Source: Ignavibacteriota bacterium
Lineage (GTDB): Bacteria > Bacteroidota > Ignavibacteria > Palsa-1295
Length of the DNA: 64,000 bases
Assembly (NCBI GenBank): GCA_003151825.1
Contig: PLYO01000002.1
Location: 1 to 64,000 of the forward strand
Reading direction: 5' to 3'
Each line of letters opens with the position of its first letter. The stretch's first letter is position 1. The notes under the pieces are model-generated. The model was not told the origin of the DNA, ran no database searches, and was given only the letters and a program-made list of their open reading frames with translations. This document shows positions 1 to 8,828 of the stretch, one piece after another. The translations under genes were made by a program, and so were the position numbers.

Positions 1-36
1 ACCACCCCCTGCCCCCTCCTTGAAAAGGAGGGGGAT
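1..36. repeat. Palindromic C-rich/G-rich repeat, family A, copy 1
   Basis: A palindrome with arms CCCCCTCCTT and AAGGAGGGGG around GAA, preceded by CCACCCCCTG. The same unit recurs near 50703, 52714 and 56635, twice inside coding sequence. Here it lies upstream of rplT, and the window may begin inside it. It could fold as a hairpin and act between rpmI (expected just outside the window) and rplT, but there is no T-tract typical of a terminator. Confidence 0.85.
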
Positions 37-82
37 TTTGGGACCCTCTTGAAAAAGAGAGAAAAAAATCTGAAAATACACT

Positions 83-430
83 ATGCCACGAGCTAAAAAC
101 CTACCTGCGGCCAAGCGCCGCCGAAAGAAAGTCCTTAAAGCCTCCAAAGGCTTTTGGGGGATGCGCGGCAACGTACTTACCGTTGCCAAGCATCATGTCG
201 ATAAAGCCCGCCAATTTGCATTCCGCGACCGCCGCGTCCGTAAGCGCGATTTTCGTGAGCTGTGGATTGTCCGTATCAATGCCGCAGCCCGCGAGAATGG
301 CACGACCTACTCGCGCTTGATGGGCGCTTTCGCAAAATCCGGCATCGGAATCAACCGGAAATTGCTGGCCGATCTTGCGTATCATCATCCGGATGTCTTT
401 GCGCAGCTTGTAAAAAAGAGCGGACTGTAA
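83..430 (+). CDS. rplT: 50S ribosomal protein L20
   Basis: L20 binds 23S rRNA and is needed early in large-subunit assembly. The 115-residue length is normal for the family. The basic N-terminus ([19 protein letters not shown]), the KGFWGMRGN segment and the [11 protein letters not shown] motif near the C-terminus are diagnostic. It is normally the last gene of infC-rpmI-rplT, and the first two would lie just outside the window. The ATG has no clear Shine-Dalgarno sequence; the leader is A-rich, as is common in Bacteroidota. Confidence 0.98.
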   Translation: MPRAKNLPAAKRRRKKVLKASKGFWGMRGNVLTVAKHHVDKARQFAFRDRRVRKRDFRELWIVRINAAARENGTTYSRLMGAFAKSGIGINRKLLADLAYHHPDVFAQLVKKSGL

Positions 431-475
431 TTTTCGCATTTTATCGTGCGCACACCCGCATTATTTTAACATACC

Positions 476-1030
476 ATGTTAGGTTCTCTCGAAAACGGAC
501 AATTCTTTAGCGAATATGAAATCACGCGGCTTCGCGAGCTTGGACTATGGCAGGAATCACATACCACGCCGGAAAAGCTTGCGTTCGGAGCATTGATGCT
601 CGCGCCCATCATGCAAGTGGATATGCAAAACCGCTCGGTTTCCTCGGGCGAATTCAGCGCCATTGAAGAGTACGTTCGAAGAATCGAAGACGATTTTGAA
701 ATTGCCACGGAAGAAGACCTCGAATCCATCGGCACCGACATGGGGCTGCTCCCGATGGTACAGAGCACGTGGGACACGCCGAAATATCTTACCGCGCGGG
801 CGCTGCTTGCCGGCGCGATCGAACGCCTGTCGGAAAAAGAAGCCCATCATGTTCGAAATGCTATTGCAAAAGCTACGTTGGATGTGGCGCGCGCCGGGAC
901 AGGACGTATTATCGGCGTCCACCATATCAACAAGCAGGAGAAGCCTCTGCTGCATCAAATTGTCCACGAGCTTCGGCTTGAAACGACCAGCGAAGGGCTG
1001 CATTTGCTCGGTCAATCCGAGGAACATTGA
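476..1030 (+). CDS. Hypothetical helical protein, possibly TerB-like
   Basis: A 184-residue soluble protein without signal peptide or membrane segment. The predicted helices and the stretch FGALMLAPIMQVDMQNRSVS followed by an acidic helix (EEYVRRIEDDFEIATEEDL) weakly recall TerB/tellurite-resistance-like four-helix proteins, which carry a conserved Asp after the first hydrophobic helix. I do not recognise the family with confidence. It lies 45 bases downstream of rplT on the same strand and converges on fbp with a 15-base gap. Confidence 0.65.
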   Translation: MLGSLENGQFFSEYEITRLRELGLWQESHTTPEKLAFGALMLAPIMQVDMQNRSVSSGEFSAIEEYVRRIEDDFEIATEEDLESIGTDMGLLPMVQSTWDTPKYLTARALLAGAIERLSEKEAHHVRNAIAKATLDVARAGTGRIIGVHHINKQEKPLLHQIVHELRLETTSEGLHLLGQSEEH

Positions 1031-1045
1031 GCGTTCGAACGGGTT

Positions 1046-2062
1046 CTAATCGGCATTGAGGAACCGCTCGACTTCCTCGACATTTTTTGGACTGCCTACG
1101 ATAAGCGGCGTCCGCTGATGCAATAATTCCGGAATAATTTCTAACACGCGTCCCTTGCCATCGCCCGCGCGACCGCCAGCCTGCTCGACCACGAAGGACA
1201 TTGGGTTTGCCTCATAAAGCAGCCGAAGTTTTCCTCGATGGCTTTTAATATCGGCGGGATAGAGAAAAACGCCACCATAGAGCAGCGTACGATGGACATC
1301 CGCAACCATGGAGCCAATATAGCGGAGGCTGTATGCTTTCTTGTTCTCCTCTGGAATATCGGATTTAGCCCAATCAATATACGCTTGCATCCGACGATCC
1401 CATTTATGATAATTCCCCTCGTTCACGCTATAGATCGTGCCATGCGCGGGAATGCGAATACGATCATGGGACAGAAGAAATTCTCCGACCGAAGGATCAT
1501 ACGTGAATCCATACACTCCGCGGCCTGCGGTATAAACAAGCATCGTCGAAGGGCCATAGATCGTGTAGCCTGCCGCAATCTGCTTGTAACCCGGCTGCAA
1601 AAAATCTTCCAGCGTACCCGGGGTATTTTCCGGCGTGACGCGGCGCAGGATCGAAAAAATCGTTCCGATCGAAACATTCACGTCGATATTCGAAGATCCA
1701 TCGAGCGGATCGAAAAGCAGCACGTATTTTCCGCGCTTGTAATGATCGGGGATGGGCAGGATGTCCGCGTCTTCTTCGCTGGCCATTCCGCAGAGATGCC
1801 CGCCGTGATCCATTGCTCGATAAATCACGGTGTTTGCGAAGGCATCGAGCTTTTGGACGATCTCGCCCTGTACGTTTTGGGCGCCGGTCGCGCCAAGCGC
1901 ATCGACCAAGCCTGCCTGCGTGACCTCACGGTTGATAATCTTGAACGCGAGCGTGAGATCGCGCAAGAGCGCGGAGAAATCGCCCGTGGCGCCATCCGAG
2001 CCTTCCTCCTGCTCAATGATGTGGCGCTCGATGGTGACGACTTTGTTGGAGACTAAAGGCAC
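1046..2062 (-). CDS. fbp: Fructose-1,6-bisphosphatase class I
   Basis: Hydrolyses fructose 1,6-bisphosphate to fructose 6-phosphate in gluconeogenesis. The 338-residue length fits class I enzymes. The metal and substrate site is clear: acidic SEEDAD at residues 95-100 and DPLDGSSN at 118-125, followed by DVNVSIGTIFSI. The start is GTG at 2062. It lies 38 bases downstream of dut on the same strand, so the two are probably co-transcribed. Confidence 0.96.
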   Translation of the reverse strand: MPLVSNKVVTIERHIIEQEEGSDGATGDFSALLRDLTLAFKIINREVTQAGLVDALGATGAQNVQGEIVQKLDAFANTVIYRAMDHGGHLCGMASEEDADILPIPDHYKRGKYVLLFDPLDGSSNIDVNVSIGTIFSILRRVTPENTPGTLEDFLQPGYKQIAAGYTIYGPSTMLVYTAGRGVYGFTYDPSVGEFLLSHDRIRIPAHGTIYSVNEGNYHKWDRRMQAYIDWAKSDIPEENKKAYSLRYIGSMVADVHRTLLYGGVFLYPADIKSHRGKLRLLYEANPMSFVVEQAGGRAGDGKGRVLEIIPELLHQRTPLIVGSPKNVEEVERFLNAD

Positions 2063-2100
2063 TTTAATTTTGGTAAAAGGACGAAATGGACGTGAATGAC

Positions 2101-2544
2101 CTAATGGGTTCCCGTGTGACCGAAACCACCAGCGGCACGAACGGTTTCCGCAAGGTCATCTACTTCGGTGATTTCCACGCGCTCGTATTTACTGATGATG
2201 AGTTGCGCGATGCGCTCGCCTCGCTGGAAGCGAACGGTTTCCTTGCCATGATTGATAAGAATCACTTTTAGCTCGCCGCGATAATCGGCGTCGATTGTGC
2301 CGGGCGAGTTCAGTGCGGTAATGCCATGCTTTGCCGCAAGGCCGCTCCGCGGACGCACCTGGCCTTCGTAGCCTTCGGGAATTTCCAGCGCGATACCCGT
2401 CGGCGCTAAAACAATTTGGTCCGGAGCAATCTCGATCGTTTGGTTAATACGAATATCCATGCCCGCCGCGTGCTCGGTGGCGTAGCCCGGGAGCGGAATA
2501 TCGTCATCCGTATCGTTCAGCCGCTTAATTCGGAGTTCTATCAT
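2101..2544 (-). CDS. dut: Deoxyuridine 5'-triphosphate nucleotidohydrolase (dUTPase)
   Basis: Hydrolyses dUTP to dUMP and pyrophosphate, keeping uracil out of DNA and feeding thymidylate synthesis. All five trimeric dUTPase motifs are present in 147 residues: HAAGMDIR (25-32), RPRSGLA (64-70), [17 protein letters not shown] (75-91), RGERIAQLI (108-116) and the C-terminal glycine-rich AGGFGHTG (138-145) that closes over the active site. The length is typical. It is followed by fbp on the same strand. Confidence 0.97.
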   Translation of the reverse strand: MIELRIKRLNDTDDDIPLPGYATEHAAGMDIRINQTIEIAPDQIVLAPTGIALEIPEGYEGQVRPRSGLAAKHGITALNSPGTIDADYRGELKVILINHGKETVRFQRGERIAQLIISKYERVEITEVDDLAETVRAAGGFGHTGTH

Positions 2545-2603
2545 TATCGGAATATGTGTAGCGCGGGGAATATATTCCCGGCGCGATGTGGTTTTAGAGT
2601 AGA

Positions 2604-3323
2604 ATGAATCTTCCCGATCCCCAACAATATCAGGATGGCGTCCTGTTCTTTCGCGATACGCATAAAATTATTTTACACGAGTGCGCAGAATTGGAGGAGC
2701 TTCTCGCGGATGCGGAAACGCGCGGCGTCTTCCAAAGTTTCGCAGCGCGGCCTGAATGGGACGAAGTTTTCAACTTTTTCCAGAAGGCCGCGCCGCGTCA
2801 TGAGCGCGATGAGGACGATTTTCTGTTCCCCGCCGTAGCTGCGCGCGTTCCGCGCATGGGATTTCAACAACCGGACTCGACGATTCGCTTCCTGCTCGAA
2901 GGGCACAAGCGGCTCGAACGAAGCATGGCGCCGCTCATCCATGATTGGGAAGCCTTTCGCAACACGCCGCGCGATGCAGCCTCGCTCGATGCCGCCCATG
3001 CAACCCACTCCGGAGAAGATGCCCGGTTTGTTGCCACGGGACGCGAGCTGGTGCGGCTTTATCGCGAGCATATTGCCATCGAGGAGACGCGCGTCTATTC
3101 CGTTGCGGATAAAGTTCTTTCCGGCGAAGAAAAGCTCGAACTGATCGACCGCATTCGCGAAGCTTATGGAAACGAAGAGGTAACCGGTATTTTTAATTTC
3201 GATGAGCCTCGATTTAGCAATCCGGCTTATGATATTATCTATGCTCCCACCGAAGCTATTGCGGAAGAGATGATCGAACCGGACGAAGAAGAGGATGATG
3301 AAGAAGAAAGCGCGCTGTTATAG
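2604..3323 (+). CDS. Hemerythrin-like (HHE) domain protein
   Basis: A 239-residue cytosolic protein with the His and Glu spacing of hemerythrin/HHE four-helix bundles: HKIILHE near residues 20-26, RHERDED near 70, LLEGHKRLE near 95 and [10 protein letters not shown] near 155. Such bundles hold a non-haem di-iron centre and sense or carry oxygen or NO, or act in iron and redox stress. The specific role is unknown. The last 20 residues are almost all Asp and Glu. Its stop overlaps the convergent stop of the DUF488 gene by six bases. Confidence 0.85.
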   Translation: MNLPDPQQYQDGVLFFRDTHKIILHECAELEELLADAETRGVFQSFAARPEWDEVFNFFQKAAPRHERDEDDFLFPAVAARVPRMGFQQPDSTIRFLLEGHKRLERSMAPLIHDWEAFRNTPRDAASLDAAHATHSGEDARFVATGRELVRLYREHIAIEETRVYSVADKVLSGEEKLELIDRIREAYGNEEVTGIFNFDEPRFSNPAYDIIYAPTEAIAEEMIEPDEEEDDEEESALL

Positions 3324-3869
3324 GCTCAAGCTTTGTTGTGAAGCGGGATAGGTAATTCCGCCGTCCTCGTGAACGACTGCATTTTCATTCATCTCAGCTT
3401 CCTGAGTTTTATCCTGTCCCATAATGTGCACGACATTCCACCCGCGCGCAAGCAGATAATCGGTGATAATGCGCCGGTGGCAGCGCCACCAGACTGCTTC
3501 GGCGCACATATAAGCTGTCCGCTTTTCTTTGGCGAGAGCCATTAGTTCTTCGAGTCCGGCGCGGAACGGTTCCGTCTCTGCATAATCGGCATAGTTACGA
3601 AAACTGGAATGTTCCCACGCCGTGTTGCGGGAATGAATGTTAGATGTGCCTCTTCTTCCTCCGAGCGATACGATATGCGTGTAAGCAATACCATTCTGTG
3701 TAAGCGATGTTGGCAGCACATCGCTATTGAATTGCGGATTATGTGCCGAGCGGGGAATGCTGCGTACGTCCACAAGCAGCTCGATCTTATGTTCTTCCAA
3801 TAAATCCACGAACGCCTCGATCGTTCGGTTCGAGTGACCAATCGTGTAGATAATTCGTTTCCCAGCCAT
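3318..3869 (-). CDS. DUF488 family protein
   Basis: Recognised by IYTIGHSNRT at the N-terminus, LVDVRSIPRS, the Arg-rich YMCAEAVWWRCHRRIITDYL segment and a C-terminal HIMG. DUF488 proteins are small, usually cytosolic and uncharacterised; the conserved Cys-Ala-Glu and Cys-His-Arg residues suggest an enzyme. The 183-residue length is usual. It converges on the hemerythrin gene and diverges from the exonuclease gene. Confidence 0.9.
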   Translation of the reverse strand: MAGKRIIYTIGHSNRTIEAFVDLLEEHKIELLVDVRSIPRSAHNPQFNSDVLPTSLTQNGIAYTHIVSLGGRRGTSNIHSRNTAWEHSSFRNYADYAETEPFRAGLEELMALAKEKRTAYMCAEAVWWRCHRRIITDYLLARGWNVVHIMGQDKTQEAEMNENAVVHEDGGITYPASQQSLSL

Positions 3870-3882
3870 AAGTAAGTAATCA

Positions 3883-3934
3883 GTAACGGGTAACGAGTTG
3901 AATCGTTCGTTGGGAAATTCTCGTTACTTGTTAC
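3883..3934. repeat. Imperfect inverted repeat between divergent genes
   Basis: Arms GTAACGGGTAACGAG (3883-3897) and CTCGTTACTTGTTAC (3920-3934) match at 13 of 15 positions when folded, with a 22-base loop. It fills most of the gap between the divergent DUF488 and exonuclease genes. It could be a dispersed repeat or an operator. No promoter box is obvious next to it. Confidence 0.7.
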
Positions 3935-3951
3935 TCATCACTCGTTATTTT

Positions 3952-4692
3952 ATGAACACCCTGATCTTCGATATAGAAACCGTTCCATTAGATTTCGAAA
4001 CATCGTTCGACGATGCGCAAAAGGAATATCTCCTTCGTGGCAGCGCGTCGGATGAGGAGCGCGAGCAGCGCAAGGGCTATGGCGCGCTCAATCCACTCAC
4101 AGGCAAAGTCGTGTGCATCGGCACGCTCGTCCCCGAAACGCAGAAGGGCAGCGCGCTTTACCTTGCATCCGAGGCGTCCGAGGAAATCGTCGAGCACGAT
4201 GGATACACGTTCGGCTATAAAAGCTACACCGACGAAGCTACGCTTCTGAAGCATTTTTGGAGCGGCATGGAGGGAAAATATCAGTCGGTCGTTACCTTCA
4301 ATGGGCGAAGTTTCGATTGCCCGTTCCTGATGCTCCGCAGCGCCGCGCTCGGCATTCGCCCGAGCGTGAACATGATGGCGGGTACCCGTTGGGAATTTAA
4401 GATTGGCGGCGCATCCGGCGATCGGTATGGCGGAGTCGAACATATCGACCTACAGGACAAACTCTGCTTTAATATGGGCTTCGATAAATTCGGCCCCACG
4501 CGGAAATTCAATCTCGATTTTTACACAAAGGCATTTGGCATTGCATCGCCCAAATCCAAGACCATTGCCGGCGATAAAGTCCCGATTTTTTTCGCCGAAG
4601 GCCGAAGCCGCGAAATTGCGGAATATTGCATGCGCGACGTCCGCGCAACCAGCGAACTATATGAGAAGTGGGTCTCGTTACTCAAATTTTAA
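3952..4692 (+). CDS. Predicted 3'-5' exonuclease related to the PolB exonuclease domain
   Basis: A 246-residue stand-alone DnaQ-like exonuclease. Exo I is seen as LIFDIETVP with Asp and Glu at the expected spacing, Exo II as TFNGRSFDCPFL, and Exo III as IAEYCMRDVRATSELY. These carry the acidic residues that bind two metal ions. The family resembles the proofreading domain of family B polymerases without the polymerase. I chose the ATG at 3952 because the upstream in-frame extension reads through the inverted repeat. Substrate unknown; DNA repair or RNA processing is likely. Confidence 0.85.
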   Translation: MNTLIFDIETVPLDFETSFDDAQKEYLLRGSASDEEREQRKGYGALNPLTGKVVCIGTLVPETQKGSALYLASEASEEIVEHDGYTFGYKSYTDEATLLKHFWSGMEGKYQSVVTFNGRSFDCPFLMLRSAALGIRPSVNMMAGTRWEFKIGGASGDRYGGVEHIDLQDKLCFNMGFDKFGPTRKFNLDFYTKAFGIASPKSKTIAGDKVPIFFAEGRSREIAEYCMRDVRATSELYEKWVSLLKF

Positions 4693-4811
4693 GTGCGCTT
4701 AAAGAATTATTACACTTTTTCTTATATGTATTCGTCCAATGATTCGTATAAGTCGCATTTTAAAATTCGGCACCGAAGTTGCAATTAAAAACATTTTAAC
4801 AAACTAGTATT

Positions 4812-5120
4812 ATGAGCGAAAAAACACGAATCAATAACGATCGGGAAGACGAGCTAAACCAAGCACGCTTTTTTGCTGAGCGCGGGGCCGGAGTGCTCGA
4901 TGTCGAAGAGCCGGGAGGAGATGGCATCGAGATCGAAGAAGAAGATATTTCGGACACCAAAAGCGAGTTCCGCGAGCAGCCTGCGAACCTTCACCACGAA
5001 AGTGAAATCGCTGAAAAAAGTCCGTTTTACGGACAAGGCTTTCCAGGCAGCGATGATAAGGGCATTCGCCGCGAAGCTTCGCCCGCAACCGCCGAAGAGC
5101 GGGAATCGCTTAGCAAGTAG
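4812..5120 (+). CDS. Hypothetical small acidic protein
   Basis: 102 residues, very rich in Glu and Asp and probably disordered; no family recognised. An ATG preceded by an AT-rich leader and a clean reading frame support it as a gene. The opposite strand is also open across much of it, so the case rests mainly on codon use and the AT-rich upstream gap. It ends 66 bases before the convergent malic enzyme gene. Confidence 0.5.
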   Translation: MSEKTRINNDREDELNQARFFAERGAGVLDVEEPGGDGIEIEEEDISDTKSEFREQPANLHHESEIAEKSPFYGQGFPGSDDKGIRREASPATAEERESLSK

Positions 5121-5186
5121 CCGCAGGCTTTTCGCTCACGGTTACCATTTGTGTGAAGTTTAAGTTAAGCTCCAGGAAACGCAATC

Positions 5187-6950
5187 TTAAACGTAAGACT
5201 TGTAAACCGGCTCGTACATTTGCGCCTTGATCGAGGAAAGAAAGTTCGACGGTTCCTCGTTCGTCGCAAGACCTGAGCGGAATGCGACTTTGGCAACCGC
5301 CGTCGCAATCTTAGCCGAAACTTCGCGGGCGCGATCGAATGACGGGAACACCCGGCCGATCGCAAAATCATCCGCCGTTGTTTCATTCGAGAGCGTTTTC
5401 GCGGCTTCGAAAAACATCTCGGCCGTTACTCGCGTCGCGCCCGAAGCGATTATGCCAAGCCCTACTCCCGGAAACACATACGCATTGTTCGACTGACCCG
5501 GCGTGAACGTTCTATCGCCAAAAGTAACCGCGCCGAAAGGACTTCCACTCGCGAAGATTGCCCGGCCATCGGTAGAGTTGTATGCTTCCTCGGCCGTGCA
5601 TTCCGATTGCGAGGTTGGATTCGAGAGCGCGAAAATAATGGGACGCGCTTCGTAACTCGACATCGAAGAAAGAACTGCCTTTGTGAATGCGCTCGTCTGG
5701 CCGGATGCGCCAATGAGTATCGTCGGGCGAAGGGCCAGTACAGCAGATAAAAGATCCGGCAGCGGTTCATGATCGTGAGCATAGGCCTGTTTGTGACTCA
5801 CAAGATCGGTACGGCTCTTGACCACAAGCCCTTTCGAATCTATCAGCCAGCAGCGCTGGCGCGCGGCGGCTTCTTCCATCCCTTCTTTCATCATTGCGAG
5901 CACAATAAGATCGCTGATTCCGGTAGCAGCTTCCCCCGCGCCGAAGAGCACAATCGTTTGATCGGAAAGTTTGGCATCCTTCATTCGAAGCGCCGACATA
6001 ATTCCCGCAAGCGATACTGCGGCCGTACCCTGGATGTCATCGTTGAACACGCAGACCTTATCCTTATATTTTTCGAGCAGCCGGAACGCATTGGCATTTC
6101 CGAAATCTTCGAACTGAATCAAAACATTCGGAAATCGGTCTTGCGCGGCGTAAATAAATTCATCTATTAAGGCGTCATATTCATCGCCTCGGATCCGCTC
6201 GTGTGGTAATCCAAGGTAGCGGGGATCGCCCAGCAGGGCTTTGTTATTCGTACCGACATCAATTGTAATTGGGAGACATTGAGACGGCTTCACACCGGCA
6301 CAGGCGGTGTAGATCGAAAGCTTTCCAATCGGAATACCCATCCCATGCACCCCAAGATCACCCAAACCAAGGATGCGCTCTCCGTCCGTCACAACGATCA
6401 CGCGAACATCATCGACCGGCCAATTGCCAAGAATTTCACGGACATGGCCCTTGTCACCATCGGAAATATACATCCCACGCGAACGACGATAGATGTGCCC
6501 ATATCGCTGACACGCAAGGCCGACCGTGGGAGTATAGACGATGGGCAAAAGTTCCGAGAGATGTTCGATGAGCACGCGGTAGAACAGCGTCTCATTGCGA
6601 TCCTGAAGGCCGATGAGGCTGTTGTAACGGTCGAGATCGCTTGGCTTCGATCGGACATTCGTAATAATAAACTCGGCTTGCTCTTCGAGCGTAGTAACCT
6701 TAGGCGGCAAGAGTCCGCGAAGGCCAAGCACGTCGCGTTCTTCGGCAGAAAACGCTCGGCCCTTGTTTAGTGCAGGATCGCGCAAAAGATCGAGTCCCGT
6801 CGGAATTATAAAGGAATGAGAGGCTTTCTTCACTGCCATGTTTGGTACACCGCCCGACACGGGATGCCCATTCATTGGCGGCACGAAAGAGCCATTCGAG
6901 ATGGGCTTTTTAGGAACGGAGGAGGTTCCGCGAGGGTCTTTTTCGGTCAC
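5187..6950 (-). CDS. maeA: NAD-dependent malic enzyme (malolactic-enzyme type)
   Basis: Oxidatively decarboxylates L-malate to pyruvate, usually with NAD. The 587-residue length suits the large MaeA/eukaryotic-like form. Motifs in order: PIVYTPTVGLACQRYG, DVGTNNKALLGDPRYLG, the catalytic VFNDDIQGTAAV, and the Rossmann loop FGAGEAATGI. The start is GTG at 6950, and the first 40 residues are a low-complexity Pro/Gly/Ser extension that may be longer than the real protein. It lies 99 bases downstream of the last TIR gene on the same strand; co-transcription is possible but not shown. Confidence 0.94.
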   Translation of the reverse strand: MTEKDPRGTSSVPKKPISNGSFVPPMNGHPVSGGVPNMAVKKASHSFIIPTGLDLLRDPALNKGRAFSAEERDVLGLRGLLPPKVTTLEEQAEFIITNVRSKPSDLDRYNSLIGLQDRNETLFYRVLIEHLSELLPIVYTPTVGLACQRYGHIYRRSRGMYISDGDKGHVREILGNWPVDDVRVIVVTDGERILGLGDLGVHGMGIPIGKLSIYTACAGVKPSQCLPITIDVGTNNKALLGDPRYLGLPHERIRGDEYDALIDEFIYAAQDRFPNVLIQFEDFGNANAFRLLEKYKDKVCVFNDDIQGTAAVSLAGIMSALRMKDAKLSDQTIVLFGAGEAATGISDLIVLAMMKEGMEEAAARQRCWLIDSKGLVVKSRTDLVSHKQAYAHDHEPLPDLLSAVLALRPTILIGASGQTSAFTKAVLSSMSSYEARPIIFALSNPTSQSECTAEEAYNSTDGRAIFASGSPFGAVTFGDRTFTPGQSNNAYVFPGVGLGIIASGATRVTAEMFFEAAKTLSNETTADDFAIGRVFPSFDRAREVSAKIATAVAKVAFRSGLATNEEPSNFLSSIKAQMYEPVYKSYV

Positions 6951-7025
6951 AACTCATAAACAAAGGAGGAGCTTGAAAAGTCCATGAACGTTTGCACGTA
7001 GTTTCCCAGGTGGCGGCGTGCCAGC

Positions 7026-7041
7026 GCATCGCCGGCGATGC
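7026..7041. repeat. GCATCGCCGGCGATGC palindrome
   Basis: A perfect 16-base palindrome between the last TIR gene and maeA. Near-identical palindromes (GCATCGCCGACGATGC) occur at 37687-37702, in the signal-peptide codons of the giant T9SS gene, and around 44219 in the repeat island. It therefore belongs to a dispersed family rather than a local operator. Confidence 0.7.
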
Positions 7042-7049
7042 TTCACAGC

Positions 7050-8828
7050 TCATCGTCCTTCCATAAGTTCTATGTATTCTGGATCGTCGCGGATGGGGTC
7101 GAGATCGCTGTCGCGCTTGATCCAATCGTAATTCTCGTGACCAGCGGTAATGGATTCCTTGAGTGTCTTTACTGCCAGCCTTACTTCTCTTAGCTGAGTA
7201 TAGAGACACGCGGCATTGTAAAGCATCAACGCATCACCGGGACTCGACTCCAGGGCCTTCCTTCCTTCCTCCAAAGCCTCTGCCTTGCGGCCAGCTTCCG
7301 CAAGATTGATCGCGAAGAGCATACGTCCACGCGCATCGTCGGGATGCTGAAGAAGATAGGACGGGAAGAACAGTAGCGTCGCATTGAGAGCCTCATGTGC
7401 TTTTGCGTGATCGCCCATCGCGTTATAGGTCAGCTTCAGGTCCTGGTATGTGGAGTGGAAATCGGGTTTTAACTGAATGACTCGTTGGAACAACTCTCGA
7501 GCTTCCTCAAATTTGTCCGTCGAGTAGTAAATCCGCCCGAGTGTCCAATGCGCGAGGAAATCGTCAGGATCCAGCTCAATAGCCTTCTGGCTGGCCTGCA
7601 TCGCTTCCGGTAGCATGCCGCGAAGATAGTACGACAAACCCATTGTGGCGTAGGCTTCGGGTAGATTGTTATCGTACATCAATGCCTTGAAGCTCAACTC
7701 CTGAGCTTTATCCTTATATTCCTCTTTGTGCTCGAACAGTTGGTAAAGCTGCCCATAGGCACTTGAGCATCCGGCAAAAGCCGCCGCAAACCGCGGATCG
7801 AGTTCAATTGCTTTTTCAAAAAGCTGAATAGCATACTCCACATTCCGCTTGGTCAACCGGTACAAATAGTCTTTCCCACGTAAGTAGAGATCATACGCTT
7901 GTGCATTGACGGTAGATCGTTTTGTCAACGACATCTTCTCCGTAAATGTCAGTTTCAGCTTCAGCGCCTCGACGATCTGCTTCGCGACGTTCTCTTGTAT
8001 CTCGAAGATGTCTTCGAGCTTACCCTTGTAGGTGTTGCCCCAAAGCTGGCGGTTCGTTTCAATATCTACGAGTTGCGCGGTGATGCGGACGTTATCCTGA
8101 AACTTGCGAACGCTGCCGCCGACAATGAATCGCGCGCCGAGTTCCCGGCCGATCACTTTCAGGTCTTTCTTCGCATCTTTGTATTGCATCGAGGCCCACC
8201 GCGAAACAAGCTCAATATTGCTCACAACCGAAAGGCTGCCGATTAGTTCTTCCGTCAGGCCGTCGGAGAAATAATCCGTTTCTTTATCCGGGCTGATATT
8301 ATCGAAGGGTAATACGGCGAGCGCTCCGTGCTCGACCGGCCCTTCCGTACTATGCATCGAGTGCGATGGCGCGTCTGGGATCGTGCCGCCTGCGGCAACT
8401 TCTGGCGCCTGCGGCTTCGCCTCGATGCCGAGCCGTTCGAGTGCGCGAAGAATGGATTTTAAATTCTCCTTCTGATCGCCCTGAAAATATTCAATATGCT
8501 GAATACCGGCCAGCGGATATTTCAGTCCTTGCGGAATGCGCGTCGGTTCGAGATGCACGGGAAGGATGTGACCTTTTCGTTCCGAGGCCAGCGTGACCTC
8601 TTTAATCACGTTGTGCGAATTCACCGCGCGCTCGGTTATCATCAGCATCAGGACTTTCGCATTTTCCAGGGCATTGACGATCTCCTCCGACCACATCGCC
8701 GCCGCGTCGATGCCGCCCTGATCGATCCACAGCGAAATTCCGGCCGAACGCAATTCCGTGGCGAGCGCAAGCACGCGATCCTTATCGTCGCGGGAGTAAG
8801 AAATGAATACGTCGGCGGTCTGAGGCAT
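7050..8828 (-). CDS. TIR - TolB-like - TPR protein, array member 10 (last)
   Basis: A 592-residue protein with no signal or membrane segment. TIR domain at residues 1-135 (DVFISYS, LWIDQGGID, WSEEI), linker with SHSMHS, TolB/FlgO-like domain at about 170-290 (LAVLPFDNISPDKETDYFSDGL), then TPR helices to the end. It is the 3'-most array member and the only one not ending in Met-Lys-Asp-Lys; it ends Met-Glu-Gly-Arg. Its stop still overlaps an ATG that opens a 47-codon frame without TIR similarity, a possible relic of a lost eleventh copy. Its start shares one base with the stop of member 9. Confidence 0.9.
   Translation of the reverse strand: MPQTADVFISYSRDDKDRVLALATELRSAGISLWIDQGGIDAAAMWSEEIVNALENAKVLMLMITERAVNSHNVIKEVTLASERKGHILPVHLEPTRIPQGLKYPLAGIQHIEYFQGDQKENLKSILRALERLGIEAKPQAPEVAAGGTIPDAPSHSMHSTEGPVEHGALAVLPFDNISPDKETDYFSDGLTEELIGSLSVVSNIELVSRWASMQYKDAKKDLKVIGRELGARFIVGGSVRKFQDNVRITAQLVDIETNRQLWGNTYKGKLEDIFEIQENVAKQIVEALKLKLTFTEKMSLTKRSTVNAQAYDLYLRGKDYLYRLTKRNVEYAIQLFEKAIELDPRFAAAFAGCSSAYGQLYQLFEHKEEYKDKAQELSFKALMYDNNLPEAYATMGLSYYLRGMLPEAMQASQKAIELDPDDFLAHWTLGRIYYSTDKFEEARELFQRVIQLKPDFHSTYQDLKLTYNAMGDHAKAHEALNATLLFFPSYLLQHPDDARGRMLFAINLAEAGRKAEALEEGRKALESSPGDALMLYNAACLYTQLREVRLAVKTLKESITAGHENYDWIKRDSDLDPIRDDPEYIELMEGR

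Noticed and set aside
431..475. Possible terminator after rplT
   Set aside because: The gap is AT-rich but contains no stem-loop followed by T residues.
1238..2056. Long plus-strand frame opposite fbp
   Set aside because: It is the complement of a clear enzyme gene with all motifs; its own translation shows no family.
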